Shown here in pieces: positions 1 through 9,567 of a stretch of DNA of 64,000 bases. The notes under the pieces were generated by a model. The model was not told the origin of the DNA. It did no database searches and saw nothing but the letters and a program-made list of their open reading frames with translations. The DNA is from an uncultured Collinsella sp. (GTDB lineage Bacteria > Actinomycetota > Coriobacteriia > Coriobacteriales > Coriobacteriaceae): positions 109,431 through 173,430 of the forward strand of contig CALJMO010000016.1 of the NCBI GenBank assembly GCA_937982065.1, read 5' to 3'. The stretch's first letter is position 1. The number at the start of each line of letters is the position of its first letter. The position numbers and the translations under genes are program-made.

Positions 1-628
1 CGTTGAGGTGCTGGGCGCCAAGTGAACCGCCAAAGACGAGCAGCAGCGTAGCGTCCTCGGGAACACCAAGTGCCTTGCGGCCGCGAGCGCGATTGCCCTC
101 GATCACCGAGCGACGTACGGGGTTACCGGTCATGAGCACGTGGTCAGGGTCACCTTCGCGCTCAAAGACCGAACGCGCTGCCGGCACCGAGATGCACACG
201 CGGGCGGCGTGGGAGTTCATCATCTTGTTGGCCAGGCCCGGAACAGAGTTCTGCTCATGCAGCAGATACGGAACGCCCGCGCCCTTGCACCACCCCAGCA
301 GCGGAACCTCGACATAGGCACCAAAACCGATGGCGGCATCGGGCTTGCCGACCTTTGAGAAATGACTGGCGAGCGCACGCTTGGCCTTGTTGACACGCCA
401 CAGCGAGGTGAGCGCCGTCCAAGGGCGGGAGCGGTCGAAGCCCGTGACCGTAATGGGCACAAAATCAAACCCAGCGTCGGGGACCAGACGACCCTCGAGC
501 TTGCGCGACTGACCCACGAACACAACGTGGTGACCACGGTCACGCAGCTCTTCGGCCAAGGCGAGCGCGGGGTTGATGTGTCCTGCCGTGCCGCCGGCTG
601 CAATAGCAACGGTCATTTTATCGGTCAT
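1..628 (-). CDS. murG: MurG, UDP-GlcNAc transferase (partial, C-terminus off the window)
   Basis: This is the N-terminal 209 codons of MurG, which adds GlcNAc to lipid I to make lipid II at the inner membrane face. The glycine-rich GGTAGHINPA loop follows the start at about residues 12-21, and GFGAYVEVPLLGW and HEQNSVPGLAN match the family acceptor and membrane-associated regions. The ATG at 628 overlaps the end of ftsW by 11 bases. A second in-frame ATG at 616 would begin just after the ftsW stop and is equally possible. It is the last dcw gene visible here, and the sequence ends before the UDP-GlcNAc binding domain. Confidence 0.93.
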   Translation of the reverse strand, partial: MTDKMTVAIAAGGTAGHINPALALAEELRDRGHHVVFVGQSRKLEGRLVPDAGFDFVPITVTGFDRSRPWTALTSLWRVNKAKRALASHFSKVGKPDAAIGFGAYVEVPLLGWCKGAGVPYLLHEQNSVPGLANKMMNSHAARVCISVPAARSVFEREGDPDHVLMTGNPVRRSVIEGNRARGRKALGVPEDATLLLVFGGSLGAQHLN

Positions 629-2138
629 GGTAGTCCCTTCGTACACGCGGTCCCTGGTCGTCGGTGCGCAGACGCGCCGACGGGTCCGAGTTCAAATCGA
701 TTCGATTATATCCGCCGCCCGCGTTGCGAGGGCTGGGGCGCTGCGAACGGCCTTGCGGAGCCGTTCGCGAGCGTGGACGAGCTGCCGGCTCGGATGCAGA
801 ACCATCCAGAACGGTAAAGCCGCTACGCGAAGGTCGTTCACCGCGCACATGGGCTACGCCGGCGGTGCTCTCGTCCATAACGGCAAAGCTCTCACGGCGA
901 CGGTCATACTCATCGCGGCGGGCGCTCTCGTACGAAACGCGCAGGATCAACCCGGCAAGCATAAGCGACACAATAATCGACGAACCGCCGTAGCTAATAA
1001 ACGGCAACGGTTTGCCCGTCATGGGAAACACGTTGAGGATGCCCAGCGCGTTAATCAAAAACTGCACCGCGAGAATGACCGCGGAGCCAGACGCCATGAG
1101 CGCGCCCCGGCGATCGGTCGCCTGCTCGGCAATGCGAAACGCCGAGTAGATCAGCATCGCAAACACCAAGAAGAACAGCACGGTTCCGACAAAACCGACT
1201 TCCTCGCCAATGATGGCCAGGATGTAGTCGTTGTGCGCTTCGGGCAGATACGAGTACTTCATGGTTGAGTTGCCGATGCCGCGGCCGAACAGACCGCCCG
1301 AGGCAAAGGCCATGATGGCAAGCGTGGCCTGATAGCCGTCACCATACTCGTCGGCCCAAGGGTTCAAGGCAACCTGAATACGCACCATACGGTACGGCTC
1401 TGCGACAAGCGCAATCACGATCACGAGAATGCCGAAGATTAGCACGCCGATGATAAATCTGGGGTCGAGACCCGCAAACAACGCCATGCACATGAGGGTC
1501 AACAGGATGATCAGGACAGTACCGAAATCGGGCTGGATAAAGATCAGAAAGAGCGAAATGCCCAGGTAGATGCCCATCTTGCGAAGGAATTCGTTGATGT
1601 TGCCACCGGGCGAAAAGAAGCGATCAAGCATGATGGCCGAATACGCAATGGCAAATGGCTTTAAAAACTCGGAAGGCTGGAACTGAATGCCGGCGATGTT
1701 GAGCCAGCGCGTGGCGCCACGGCTGCCGCTGCCCACCAAGAACACCAAAAACAGTAGCCCTATCATGCCTATGAGGAAGATCCTGAGCACATCCTCCCCA
1801 AACCAGCTGTCCGGCAAAACGCGCACGATGGCAATCAGCGCCAGAACACCGACCACGGCAAACGCAGCCTGTCGACCCAGAAAAAACGTCGCCGAGCCAT
1901 TCTCGTGCAGCGCCTCGACCGAAGACGCCGAGTACACCATCAGCAGGCCAAAGCATACCAAGGTAAACAAGCAGGCCATGAATATCAAACGGGGGCGCAT
2001 GATACGGGCGGGAACGCCGGCAATATAGCGTTCGCTAAACGACTGCCCGCCGCGGCTGGAACGCGGTGTGGTGCGACGTGAGGAAGCACGGTCCGAGTCG
2101 GGCCTCCTCATACCTTGTCGGGGGCTCTCCTCTCTCAC
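618..2138 (-). CDS. ftsW: FtsW, septal peptidoglycan glycosyltransferase
   Basis: This is a SEDS-family polytopic membrane protein that polymerises lipid II at the septum with FtsI. It has 506 residues: a basic, Ser/Arg-rich cytoplasmic N-terminus of about 45 residues, about ten hydrophobic segments, and a basic hydrophilic C-terminal tail from about residue 400. Family signatures include FQPSEFLKP, LPEAHNDYILAIIGEE and NVFPMTGKPLPFISYGG. The GTG start at 2138 has AGGGG five bases upstream and follows the murD stop by 8 bases. Both charged tails make it longer than the usual 380-430 residues. Position between murD and murG supports FtsW over RodA. Confidence 0.95.
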   Translation of the reverse strand: MREESPRQGMRRPDSDRASSRRTTPRSSRGGQSFSERYIAGVPARIMRPRLIFMACLFTLVCFGLLMVYSASSVEALHENGSATFFLGRQAAFAVVGVLALIAIVRVLPDSWFGEDVLRIFLIGMIGLLFLVFLVGSGSRGATRWLNIAGIQFQPSEFLKPFAIAYSAIMLDRFFSPGGNINEFLRKMGIYLGISLFLIFIQPDFGTVLIILLTLMCMALFAGLDPRFIIGVLIFGILVIVIALVAEPYRMVRIQVALNPWADEYGDGYQATLAIMAFASGGLFGRGIGNSTMKYSYLPEAHNDYILAIIGEEVGFVGTVLFFLVFAMLIYSAFRIAEQATDRRGALMASGSAVILAVQFLINALGILNVFPMTGKPLPFISYGGSSIIVSLMLAGLILRVSYESARRDEYDRRRESFAVMDESTAGVAHVRGERPSRSGFTVLDGSASEPAARPRSRTAPQGRSQRPSPRNAGGGYNRIDLNSDPSARLRTDDQGPRVRRDYHDR

Positions 2139-2146
2139 CGCAACCC

Positions 2147-3553
2147 CTATTCCATTTGTGATTTCGCTGTAGCGGCAAGCTGAGCCACGTAGTCCTTAAA
2201 CACGCGGCCGCGCTCCTCATAGCCCGAGAACTCATCGAACGAAGAGCAGGCAGGAGAAAGTAAGATCACGTCACCACGGCTCGAAAGCGAACGGGCAACG
2301 TCCACGGCGTCGCGCAGGTCATCCGCCTGGGCGATATCCACATCGCCATCGACATCAGCCTCGTCCATAGCGGCGGTGAAGCGCTCGCGCGCATCGCCAA
2401 AGCAGACGACCGAGCGCACGTTGTCCATAACGACGCGCGCGAAGTCCGTGAGCGGCGTGCCCTTATCGTGGCCGCCGAGCAGCAAGATCACGTCGTCATC
2501 GGGAAATGCCGTCAGCGCCTTCTCGACCGCATCGGTGTTGGTCGCCTTGGAATCGTTGACGTAGCGCACGCCGTCAATCTCGCCACACGGCTCCACGCGG
2601 TGCTCGAGCGGCTGGAACGAGGCAAGACCGCGGCAGACACCATCGACATCGGCACCGACCGCCAAGGCAGCCGTGGCAGCGCACAGGGCATTGATAACAT
2701 TGTGATGGCCCGAGATCTTGAGCTCGGATGTAGCGATGAGCGGGGTCTCGACACCCTTCAGACGCACGATCATCTTGCCATCGCGCACAAAGGCGGCATC
2801 CTCGCCCTCAGGCTCGTCAAAGGCAACCTTGCAGATGCGACGACTCGGCGTGTAGATGTACTCATCGAACTCGTGAATGCCGGCGTCTTCGACGTCGACA
2901 ACCACCAGATCGTCATCGACCATATTGTCAAACAGTTTGATCTTGGCAAGCGCATAGTTCTTATGGCTCTTATGCCAGCCCAAGTGGTCGGGAGTGATGT
3001 TGAGCAGCACCGCCACGCGGGGGTGGAGCTCGGTTGTCGTAGCAATCTGATAGCTCGAGAGCTCAGCCACAAACCACTCGTTGTGGGCTCGGCCGTCAAT
3101 CTCGTTGACCGGCGGCTCGCCGATGTTGCCGACAGCAACGCTGGCCTCGCCGGCAGCCTTAAGCAGATAATCAGTCAGCGACGTGGTGGTCGTCTTGCCG
3201 TTGGTGCCCGTGATGGCAATCCAGTTATCGGGCGACAGGCGATAGGCAAACTCGGGCTCACCCATAATCTGGGCGGCATGCTCGCGCCCAGCCTTAAAGA
3301 AGCCCGAGAACTCCGAGATGCCCGGGCACGTCACGCATACGTCATAGGCGCCCTCGACCTGTTCGGTCCCATAGACAAACGACGCACCAGCAGCCTCGAG
3401 CGCACGCGTGGCGTCATTGGGCTCAGAGGTGCCACCGCCATACACGGTAACGGCACTTACGCGCTCGGGATGTGCCAGCGCCCAGCGGGCGACATCGAGA
3501 CCGGATTTGCCCTGACCCAAAACGAGCAGGCTAAAGACATCAGCAAGAGACAT
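2147..3553 (-). CDS. murD: MurD, UDP-MurNAc-L-Ala:D-Glu ligase
   Basis: MurD is the cytoplasmic Mur ligase that adds D-glutamate to UDP-MurNAc-L-alanine using ATP. At 468 residues it has the expected size. The ATP loop ITGTNGKTTTTS lies near residue 116, followed by the central-domain NITPDHLGWH and the C-terminal HRVEPCGEIDGVRYVNDSKATN and LLLGGHDKGT motifs. It begins 9 bases after mraY ends and stops 8 bases before ftsW, so the genes are probably translationally linked. No strong ribosome binding site is visible. Confidence 0.95.
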   Translation of the reverse strand: MSLADVFSLLVLGQGKSGLDVARWALAHPERVSAVTVYGGGTSEPNDATRALEAAGASFVYGTEQVEGAYDVCVTCPGISEFSGFFKAGREHAAQIMGEPEFAYRLSPDNWIAITGTNGKTTTTSLTDYLLKAAGEASVAVGNIGEPPVNEIDGRAHNEWFVAELSSYQIATTTELHPRVAVLLNITPDHLGWHKSHKNYALAKIKLFDNMVDDDLVVVDVEDAGIHEFDEYIYTPSRRICKVAFDEPEGEDAAFVRDGKMIVRLKGVETPLIATSELKISGHHNVINALCAATAALAVGADVDGVCRGLASFQPLEHRVEPCGEIDGVRYVNDSKATNTDAVEKALTAFPDDDVILLLGGHDKGTPLTDFARVVMDNVRSVVCFGDARERFTAAMDEADVDGDVDIAQADDLRDAVDVARSLSSRGDVILLSPACSSFDEFSGYEERGRVFKDYVAQLAATAKSQME

Positions 3554-3562
3554 GAAAGACCA

Positions 3563-4582
3563 CTATCCCAACTGGAAGAACAGGGCAAGGCCAACGGCAC
3601 CAAAGGCCGCAGCGATAATCCAAAAACGGATGACGACCTTGGTCTCGGCCCAGCCCTTCTTTTCGAAATGATGATGGATGGGCGCCATAAGGAAGACGCG
3701 CTTGTGCGTAAAGTGGAAGTAGACAACCTGAATCATGACCGACAGGGTCTCAACGATAAACAGGCCGCCGATGATAAGGGAGACGACCTCGGTGTTGGTC
3801 ATGATGGACGTGCAGGCAAACGCGGCGCCCAGGGCAAGCGAGCCGGTATCGCCCATAAAGATGCTCGCCGGATAGCAGTTGAACCACAGAAAGCCCAAGC
3901 AGGCACCGGCACACGCGGTGCAGAAGATGGACAGGTTCACGTCTCCGTGCAAAAACGCCATGGCAGCCATGGCGAGCATGGCAATCATGGAGGTGCCGCC
4001 AGCAAGACCGTCAAGGCCATCGGTCAGGTTCACGGCATTAGAAAGACCGGCGATCATCAGCCAGCAAAAGACAATATAGAGCCACGGGAACGAAAGGCCG
4101 CAGATGGTGGTCGAAAGCACGCCAAGGTCAATCGTCAGGTCGCCGGGAAAACGAATCTCGGGGGCGACGCCGCACCAGTTAACGGCAAGTACCGTAAAGG
4201 TGACACAGATAATGGTTAGGCCGATCATCTTGGCATGAGGCGTCAGACCGAGCGAGCGCCCATGCGTAACGGAGGTCAGGTCGTCGATCAGGCCCAGCAC
4301 GCCGGTCGCCAGCGTGGCGAGCAGCACGAGCACGAGCTCGGTGGTGAGCTTGCCCATCAGCAGGCAGGTCAGCGAAATCGCAACGAGGATGACAACGCCA
4401 CCCATGGTGGGCGTTCCCTGCTTAACCAAATGACGCTTGGGGCCGTCGGCACGAACCTGCTGGCCGATACCCTCGACCTTGAGCAGCTTGATCCACCACG
4501 GCATGAGCAGCAGCGCAATGGCAGCGGCGATGCCAAGCCCCAAAAAAGCCTGATACGTTGGATACGAGGGATTTCCGAACAT
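3563..4582 (-). CDS. mraY: MraY, phospho-MurNAc-pentapeptide translocase
   Basis: MraY transfers phospho-MurNAc-pentapeptide to undecaprenyl phosphate, making lipid I in the membrane. The 339 residues contain about ten hydrophobic helices. GTPTMGGVVIL, the catalytic NLTDGLDGLAGGT, MGDTGSLALG and the C-terminal APIHHHFEKKGW are all present and in the family order. The start lies 3 bases beyond the murF stop, within the tightly packed dcw operon. Confidence 0.96.
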   Translation of the reverse strand: MFGNPSYPTYQAFLGLGIAAAIALLLMPWWIKLLKVEGIGQQVRADGPKRHLVKQGTPTMGGVVILVAISLTCLLMGKLTTELVLVLLATLATGVLGLIDDLTSVTHGRSLGLTPHAKMIGLTIICVTFTVLAVNWCGVAPEIRFPGDLTIDLGVLSTTICGLSFPWLYIVFCWLMIAGLSNAVNLTDGLDGLAGGTSMIAMLAMAAMAFLHGDVNLSIFCTACAGACLGFLWFNCYPASIFMGDTGSLALGAAFACTSIMTNTEVVSLIIGGLFIVETLSVMIQVVYFHFTHKRVFLMAPIHHHFEKKGWAETKVVIRFWIIAAAFGAVGLALFFQLG

Positions 4583-4585
4583 GGG

Positions 4586-6010
4586 CTAGCACACACCTTC
4601 CACAAAGCGGTCGAGCTCAACAAAGCGGGAACCCTTGACCAGTACAACATCATGTTTTTCAAGCGCGCCGCCCATGCGGTCGAGCACCTGCTGATAATCG
4701 GAGAACACCTGGATGCGGTCCTCGTCCATGCCCATCATGCGCGCGGCATCGGCCATAAGCTGGGCCAGCTCACCACCCACGCACGCCAGCATGTCGAGCT
4801 TCTTGGCGGCGGCATAGGCGCCCACGAGCTCATGCATGCGAGGAGCCTCATCGCCCATCTCGCCCATCTCGCCCAGGATCGCCATACGAGACCCCGTGCA
4901 CGAAAGCGAGCACAGCAGATCGAGGCCAGCAGCCATGGATTCGGCACTGGCGTTATAGGAATCGTCGATGACGCGGGCGCCGCTCTTGGCGCGCTTGATC
5001 TCCTGGCGGTGACCGGTAATCGTGAGGCCCCTAAAGGCAGCATCGATCTGCTCGGGCGTCACGCCCAGGCGATAGGCAACCGCGGCGGCCTTAACGGCAT
5101 TTGGAACGGACTGCACGCCGGGGATAGCAAGCATGGTATCGATTGTCTCGCCCTGACCAAAATCGAGCGTAAAGACCGGACGGCCCTCGTCATCAACACG
5201 AACTTCGCGGGCGCGGACCTCATCATCGTCCGAGACGCCGGCCAGCATCACATCGATACCAGCAGGCTGGGCGAACGTATCGCGAATGAACGGCGTAAAG
5301 TCGTCCTCGCCGCCCAAAACCAGTAGCGGCAAATAGTCGCCGGCGGCGCACATACCCTGGACAATCTCGGCCTTAGCGCGGGCGATGTTCTCGCGGCTGC
5401 CCAAAATGCCGATGTGAGAGGTACCGATCTTGCTCACGATGGCAAGGTTGGGATTGGCGGACTGGGACAGGCGCTCAATCTCGTGGAAATGGTTCATGCC
5501 CATCTCGAGCACCAGGACCTCGGTATCGGCCGGAGCGGAAAGCACCGTGAGCGGCATGCCGATCAGGTTATTGAAATTGCCCTTGGTGGCCCAGACACGA
5601 TAGCGCTTGGCGAGCACAGCGGCGAGCACGTCCTTGGTCGTCGTCTTGCCGATGGAACCGGTAATGCCAACGACCAGGCAGCCAAGCTCCAGACGGTACG
5701 CGTGCGCCAAACGCAGCAGAAACTCCTCGGGATCATCGGTCAGCAAGATGGCACAGCCCTTGTCCTGCGCCAGCGAGACCAGCTCAGCCTCGGGCTCACG
5801 CGTCATCACGACGGCGCCGGCACCCGACTGGACGGCACGGGAAGCAAAATCATTGCCGTCGACGTTTTCACCGGGAAAGGCGACGAAAATCGTCCCTTCC
5901 TCGACCTGACGCGAGTCGATAACGCACCCGCGGCATACCCGATCGGCTTCTCCCGTCACGGTTCGGGCCCCTGTTGCGGCCGCGAGGTTGTTGACGGCGA
6001 TCTCTATCAT
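4586..6010 (-). CDS. murF: MurF, UDP-MurNAc-tripeptide:D-Ala-D-Ala ligase
   Basis: MurF joins D-Ala-D-Ala to the muramyl tripeptide, completing the soluble precursor. The 474-residue protein has the N-terminal substrate domain (VIDSRQVEEGTIFVAFPGE), the ATP loop GITGSIGKTTTKD near residue 118, EMGMNHFHEIERL, and the late VIDDSYNASAES. The ATG has GGGAG close upstream. In most dcw clusters murE immediately precedes murF. Here a 127-bp gap to ftsI holds no gene, so murE must be elsewhere. Confidence 0.95.
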   Translation of the reverse strand: MIEIAVNNLAAATGARTVTGEADRVCRGCVIDSRQVEEGTIFVAFPGENVDGNDFASRAVQSGAGAVVMTREPEAELVSLAQDKGCAILLTDDPEEFLLRLAHAYRLELGCLVVGITGSIGKTTTKDVLAAVLAKRYRVWATKGNFNNLIGMPLTVLSAPADTEVLVLEMGMNHFHEIERLSQSANPNLAIVSKIGTSHIGILGSRENIARAKAEIVQGMCAAGDYLPLLVLGGEDDFTPFIRDTFAQPAGIDVMLAGVSDDDEVRAREVRVDDEGRPVFTLDFGQGETIDTMLAIPGVQSVPNAVKAAAVAYRLGVTPEQIDAAFRGLTITGHRQEIKRAKSGARVIDDSYNASAESMAAGLDLLCSLSCTGSRMAILGEMGEMGDEAPRMHELVGAYAAAKKLDMLACVGGELAQLMADAARMMGMDEDRIQVFSDYQQVLDRMGGALEKHDVVLVKGSRFVELDRFVEGVC

Positions 6011-6137
6011 TGCAGCTCCCCTGTAAACCTAATAATGCTATCGGCGTATTGTATCCCAGCGCCGCGCATGCGTGGTGCAGGGCATGTGAACACCCCTCAT
6101 ATGGGACAACAAACCACGCCCCAAAGATTGTAACCCC
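6011..6137 (-). promoter_or_regulatory. ftsI-murF intergenic gap with hairpin
   Basis: This 127-bp gap replaces the usual murE position. It contains complementary heptamers GCGTGGT and ACCACGC about 36 bases apart. A TACAAT hexamer on the minus strand just before murF could be a -10 for an internal promoter, but no convincing -35 is visible. No reading frame with a ribosome binding site was seen. Confidence 0.35.
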
Positions 6138-8003
6138 CTACCTCGTGCGCGGGATACCCAGCACGTCGAGCGCGTTGGCCATAATGGACTGGAACGGCAC
6201 CGCAGCGGCATCTGAGCCGCTCGGCGTTCCGTCGAGCGTGATATAGCACAGCACCTTGGGCGATTGTGCCGGTGCAAAGCCCATAAAGGACGACATGTAG
6301 TTCTCCTTGAGGTAGCCGCCGTTCTCGTCGGCACGTTCGGCCGTACCGGTCTTACCCGCCACGTCATAGCCGTCAACCGCGCCGCCAACGCCCATTCCCT
6401 CGGACACGACCGTCTGCATGCACGATGTCACCTGGGATGCAGCATCCTCAGAAATCGCGCGCTCGCCTTCGCCCCAGTCCTTCTCGTCGCCTTTGCTGGA
6501 CTTATAGAAGTGCGGTGTCATCATCACGCCGCCGTTGGCGATGCCGCCCACGGCACGTGCGATCTCAATCGGCGAGACGGACAGTGCCTGTCCAAAGCTC
6601 ATCGAGCCCAGTGTGGCGCCGTCATACTGGTCACGCTCCTTGACGATACCCAGGCTCTCGCCCGGAAAATCTACACCAGAGCTGTGACCGATGCCCCACT
6701 TGTCCACATAGGCGGCAAAGTCGTCGGCACCGATCTTGCGCCCCACCAGGACAAAGCCCACGTTGGACGAACGGCGCATCATCTCGCGCACATCCATGGT
6801 CATGGCGTAGTCGCGCTTGTCGGCATCGGTGACGGTATCGTCGCCCACCTTGATGCTCGCCGGCACCTCAAACGACGTACTCGATCGCACGACACCCAAG
6901 TCGAAGCCGGCGCCCGCCACGAGCGTCTTAAAGACCGAGCCGGGCTCGTAGGCGTCGGTGACCAGGCGCAAGTTCATATCCTCGGTTTTGGCGTTTTCCA
7001 GATCGGTCTGGTCGTAGGTCGGGTACGAGCAGGCTGCCAAAATCTCGCCTGTCGTAGGATCGGTGACCAGCGCCGAGCCGTTCTTGGCCTTAGTCTTCTC
7101 AACTGCCTCTGCCAGGGCATCCTCGGCCGCACGCTGGATATTGACGTCGAGCGTCGTCACGATATCAACGCCGTCGACCGCAGCCACCTTTTTATAGGCA
7201 CCGCCCGCGATATAGCTGCCGTCCCTCGCGCGCTCGCGTACGAGAGAACCGTTCGTGCCGGTCAGAAGCTTGTTGTATTGCTTTTCGAGACCCGTCAAGC
7301 CGTCGTTGTCTACATTCACTACACCCAGCACCTGCGATGCCAGATTGCCGTATGGATATACGCGCTTCATGGCCTGCTCAAAAAGCACGCCGGGCAGGTT
7401 CTTCTTCTCCAGCGCCGCAACATCGTCTTCGTCCACCTGGCGCTTGATATACACCCAGGTTCCATCGGACTCAACGAGCTTGCGGCAGGTCTTTTTATCG
7501 ATTCCAGTTGCCTTGACCAGCGCCGACACCGTCTTGTCAACATCCTCGACAAGCTGCGGGTTCACGGCGATGTTGCGACATTCGACCGACGACGCCAACA
7601 CGTTGCCGTTGCGGTCGTAGATGGTGCCGCGTTTGGCATAGAGGGTCTGCGCAAGCAGGCGGCGCGCATCGGCACGCTCGCGCAGTTTATCGGCTTCGAC
7701 AATTTGATAGTCGGCAAGGCGAAAGACGCCCAAGCCCAAGCCAAGCCCGATGAAGCCCATGACGGCTTTGCGGCGAGGCAGAGGTGCGCCTGTGAGCCAT
7801 TCGGTCGACGAACTCTTGCGCGACCTGGTGTTATGCACTTGAGGGCCGCCCGAGCCGCGAAGTCGCGACGCCGGGTCGTTGCCACGGGACTGCCCGACGT
7901 TGTAAGATTGCCGACCCGTTCCTTGATAACCAGAACGTCCCCGCGACGAGGGACGTCCAGAACCGCGGCCCCCATCGGAACCGCGGCGATAGTCATTTGT
8001 CAT
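6138..8003 (-). CDS. ftsI: FtsI/PbpB, class B penicillin-binding protein
   Basis: This is the septal transpeptidase, anchored by one membrane helix, that cross-links new peptidoglycan. The 621-residue protein starts with a Gly/Arg/Ser-rich cytoplasmic tail (about residues 1-75), then a hydrophobic segment, the PBP dimerisation region, and a transpeptidase domain with SVFK near residue 355, SSN near 411 and KTG near 548. No PASTA repeats follow. It begins 17 bases downstream of the ftsL-like gene. The ribosome binding site is weak, suggesting coupling to that gene. Confidence 0.95.
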   Translation of the reverse strand: MTNDYRRGSDGGRGSGRPSSRGRSGYQGTGRQSYNVGQSRGNDPASRLRGSGGPQVHNTRSRKSSSTEWLTGAPLPRRKAVMGFIGLGLGLGVFRLADYQIVEADKLRERADARRLLAQTLYAKRGTIYDRNGNVLASSVECRNIAVNPQLVEDVDKTVSALVKATGIDKKTCRKLVESDGTWVYIKRQVDEDDVAALEKKNLPGVLFEQAMKRVYPYGNLASQVLGVVNVDNDGLTGLEKQYNKLLTGTNGSLVRERARDGSYIAGGAYKKVAAVDGVDIVTTLDVNIQRAAEDALAEAVEKTKAKNGSALVTDPTTGEILAACSYPTYDQTDLENAKTEDMNLRLVTDAYEPGSVFKTLVAGAGFDLGVVRSSTSFEVPASIKVGDDTVTDADKRDYAMTMDVREMMRRSSNVGFVLVGRKIGADDFAAYVDKWGIGHSSGVDFPGESLGIVKERDQYDGATLGSMSFGQALSVSPIEIARAVGGIANGGVMMTPHFYKSSKGDEKDWGEGERAISEDAASQVTSCMQTVVSEGMGVGGAVDGYDVAGKTGTAERADENGGYLKENYMSSFMGFAPAQSPKVLCYITLDGTPSGSDAAAVPFQSIMANALDVLGIPRTR

Positions 8004-8020
8004 ACTCAGCTACCGTCTTG

Positions 8021-8491
8021 CTACTGAGCGGTCGCGGTCGCGTTGGCGCCCGCGGCTGCATCCTGCGAAAAGTCAAGTGTAACGCTCTCGCTGGGCTCCA
8101 CCATGCCATAAGCGCCCGCAAGGTCGCGAATGCGCGTGTCGGCGCCATAGACCGAATGCATGACCTCCAGGTCGGAGCTCTCATCGGTCGCCTTTTCGAG
8201 CGTGCTGGTAAGCTCGGCGTTGCTGTTGAGCACCTGGGCCGTAACGCCGGCGAGCGCCACGCGGGCGACGCCGATCGTCATGAAGATAGCCGCAATGATG
8301 CAAAACGTTTTAAGAACGCTCATGAAAACCGGGCTTACCGCCTGGTTTGCCTGACGGCCCGCGCCCGTGTAGACATCAAAGCGCGGCGTGCGCTGCTCAC
8401 GGGGAGCAACGGGGGCCTGCGGCGTCTCACGATAGGCGGGCATGGCGTTCATATCATAGGCGAGTGCTGCGCTTGAAGTGTTGTAGCCCAT
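8021..8491 (-). CDS. ftsL: FtsL-like septum protein
   Basis: This 156-residue bitopic protein has a soluble N-terminus of about 55 residues, one hydrophobic helix (TFCIIAAIFMTIGVARVAL), then a short region likely to be coiled coil and a Ala/Thr-rich end. FtsL proteins are poorly conserved, so the name rests on size, topology and the diagnostic position between rsmH and ftsI. FtsL partners with the DivIC-type protein and FtsQ to recruit FtsW/FtsI. GGAGG precedes the ATG by 9 bases. Confidence 0.75.
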   Translation of the reverse strand: MGYNTSSAALAYDMNAMPAYRETPQAPVAPREQRTPRFDVYTGAGRQANQAVSPVFMSVLKTFCIIAAIFMTIGVARVALAGVTAQVLNSNAELTSTLEKATDESSDLEVMHSVYGADTRIRDLAGAYGMVEPSESVTLDFSQDAAAGANATATAQ

Positions 8492-8581
8492 GATATGCCG
8501 CCTCCCATCCCGAGTACGTTGGTAGTGTGTTTAAGCTTCGTTTATGGTGCGAGCGGGAGGTCCAATATCGCGCGGTCGCGC

Positions 8582-9547
8582 CTACAGACGCTGCGCCACG
8601 CGGATTTTGGCTGATCTCGCCCGAGGGTTGCGCTCAACCTCATCAGGCTGGGCAACCAAGGGTTTGCGGGTGATGACCTTGAGTATCGGCACGTTGCCGC
8701 ACACGCACACCGGAATCTCCGGCGGACACGTGCACCCCTGGCTCATCTCCTTAAAGTGGTTCTTTACGATACGGTCCTCGAGCGAGTGATACGAGATGAC
8801 GCAGATACGTCCGCCCGGGTTGAGCCACCTGGTGGCGGCATCAAGCCCTCGTTCGAGCACATCGAGCTCGTGATTGACCTCGATGCGAATGGCCTGGAAA
8901 CTTTTCTTGGCCGGGTGTCCGCCATGCCGACGAGCGGCAGCCGGGATACCCGCCTTGATGATCTCGACAAATTGGCCGGTGGTTTCGATCGGTTCTTGCT
9001 CGCGGCGGCGCACGATCTCGCGCGCGATCTGCGAGGCGAACTTCTCTTCGCCGTAGACGCGTAGAATCCGGGCGAGGTCGTGTTCGTTATAGGTGTTGAT
9101 GACCTCAGCTGCGTTTAAGGTGTTATTACCCGGATCCATCCGCATGTCCAATGGGGCGTCCTCGTTATACGAAAAGCCCCTGCCAGGGATATCGAGTTGC
9201 GGTGACGAAACGCCCAAATCGAACAGGAAGCCATCGACCCCGGGCACCTCGGCCGAGCAAAGAAGCTCGTCCAAGTCGCCGAAGTTGCCCTTCAGGAGCT
9301 GGTGCGGAACGCCGGGAACCTCGCGGTCCAGACGGGCGCCAGCGGCCTCGAGGGCCATGTCGTCCTGATCGACGCCGAGCAAAAGGCCCGTCTCCCCCAC
9401 CTGCGCGGCCATCTTTACCGAATGGCCGGCACCGCCAAGGGTGCAATCGCAGACAACGGAGCCGCTCTTTAGCCGCAGCGACTCAAGCACTTCGCCGAGC
9501 ATGACAGGTTCATGCCGATATTCTTGTGTCAAGATCCCACGCTCCAT
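8582..9547 (-). CDS. rsmH: RsmH, 16S rRNA m4C1402 methyltransferase
   Basis: RsmH (MraW) is a SAM-dependent methyltransferase that modifies C1402 in the ribosomal decoding centre and is the conserved second dcw gene. The 321-residue protein shows HEPVMLGEVLESL, the SAM loop DCTLGGAGHS, LFDLGVSSPQLD, RGFSYNEDAPLDMRMD and the closing VISYHSLEDRIVKN. It follows mraZ by 20 bases. The chosen ATG lacks a strong Shine-Dalgarno sequence. Confidence 0.95.
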   Translation of the reverse strand: MERGILTQEYRHEPVMLGEVLESLRLKSGSVVCDCTLGGAGHSVKMAAQVGETGLLLGVDQDDMALEAAGARLDREVPGVPHQLLKGNFGDLDELLCSAEVPGVDGFLFDLGVSSPQLDIPGRGFSYNEDAPLDMRMDPGNNTLNAAEVINTYNEHDLARILRVYGEEKFASQIAREIVRRREQEPIETTGQFVEIIKAGIPAAARRHGGHPAKKSFQAIRIEVNHELDVLERGLDAATRWLNPGGRICVISYHSLEDRIVKNHFKEMSQGCTCPPEIPVCVCGNVPILKVITRKPLVAQPDEVERNPRARSAKIRVAQRL

Positions 9548-9567
9548 CCGTTACCCGTGCCTTGCCC

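Noticed and set aside
2468..4219. A 583-codon frame antisense to murD and mraY
   Set aside because: It crosses two well-defined genes on the other strand and has no start context.
6264..8027. A 587-codon frame antisense to ftsI
   Set aside because: Shadow frame; ftsI carries all transpeptidase motifs.
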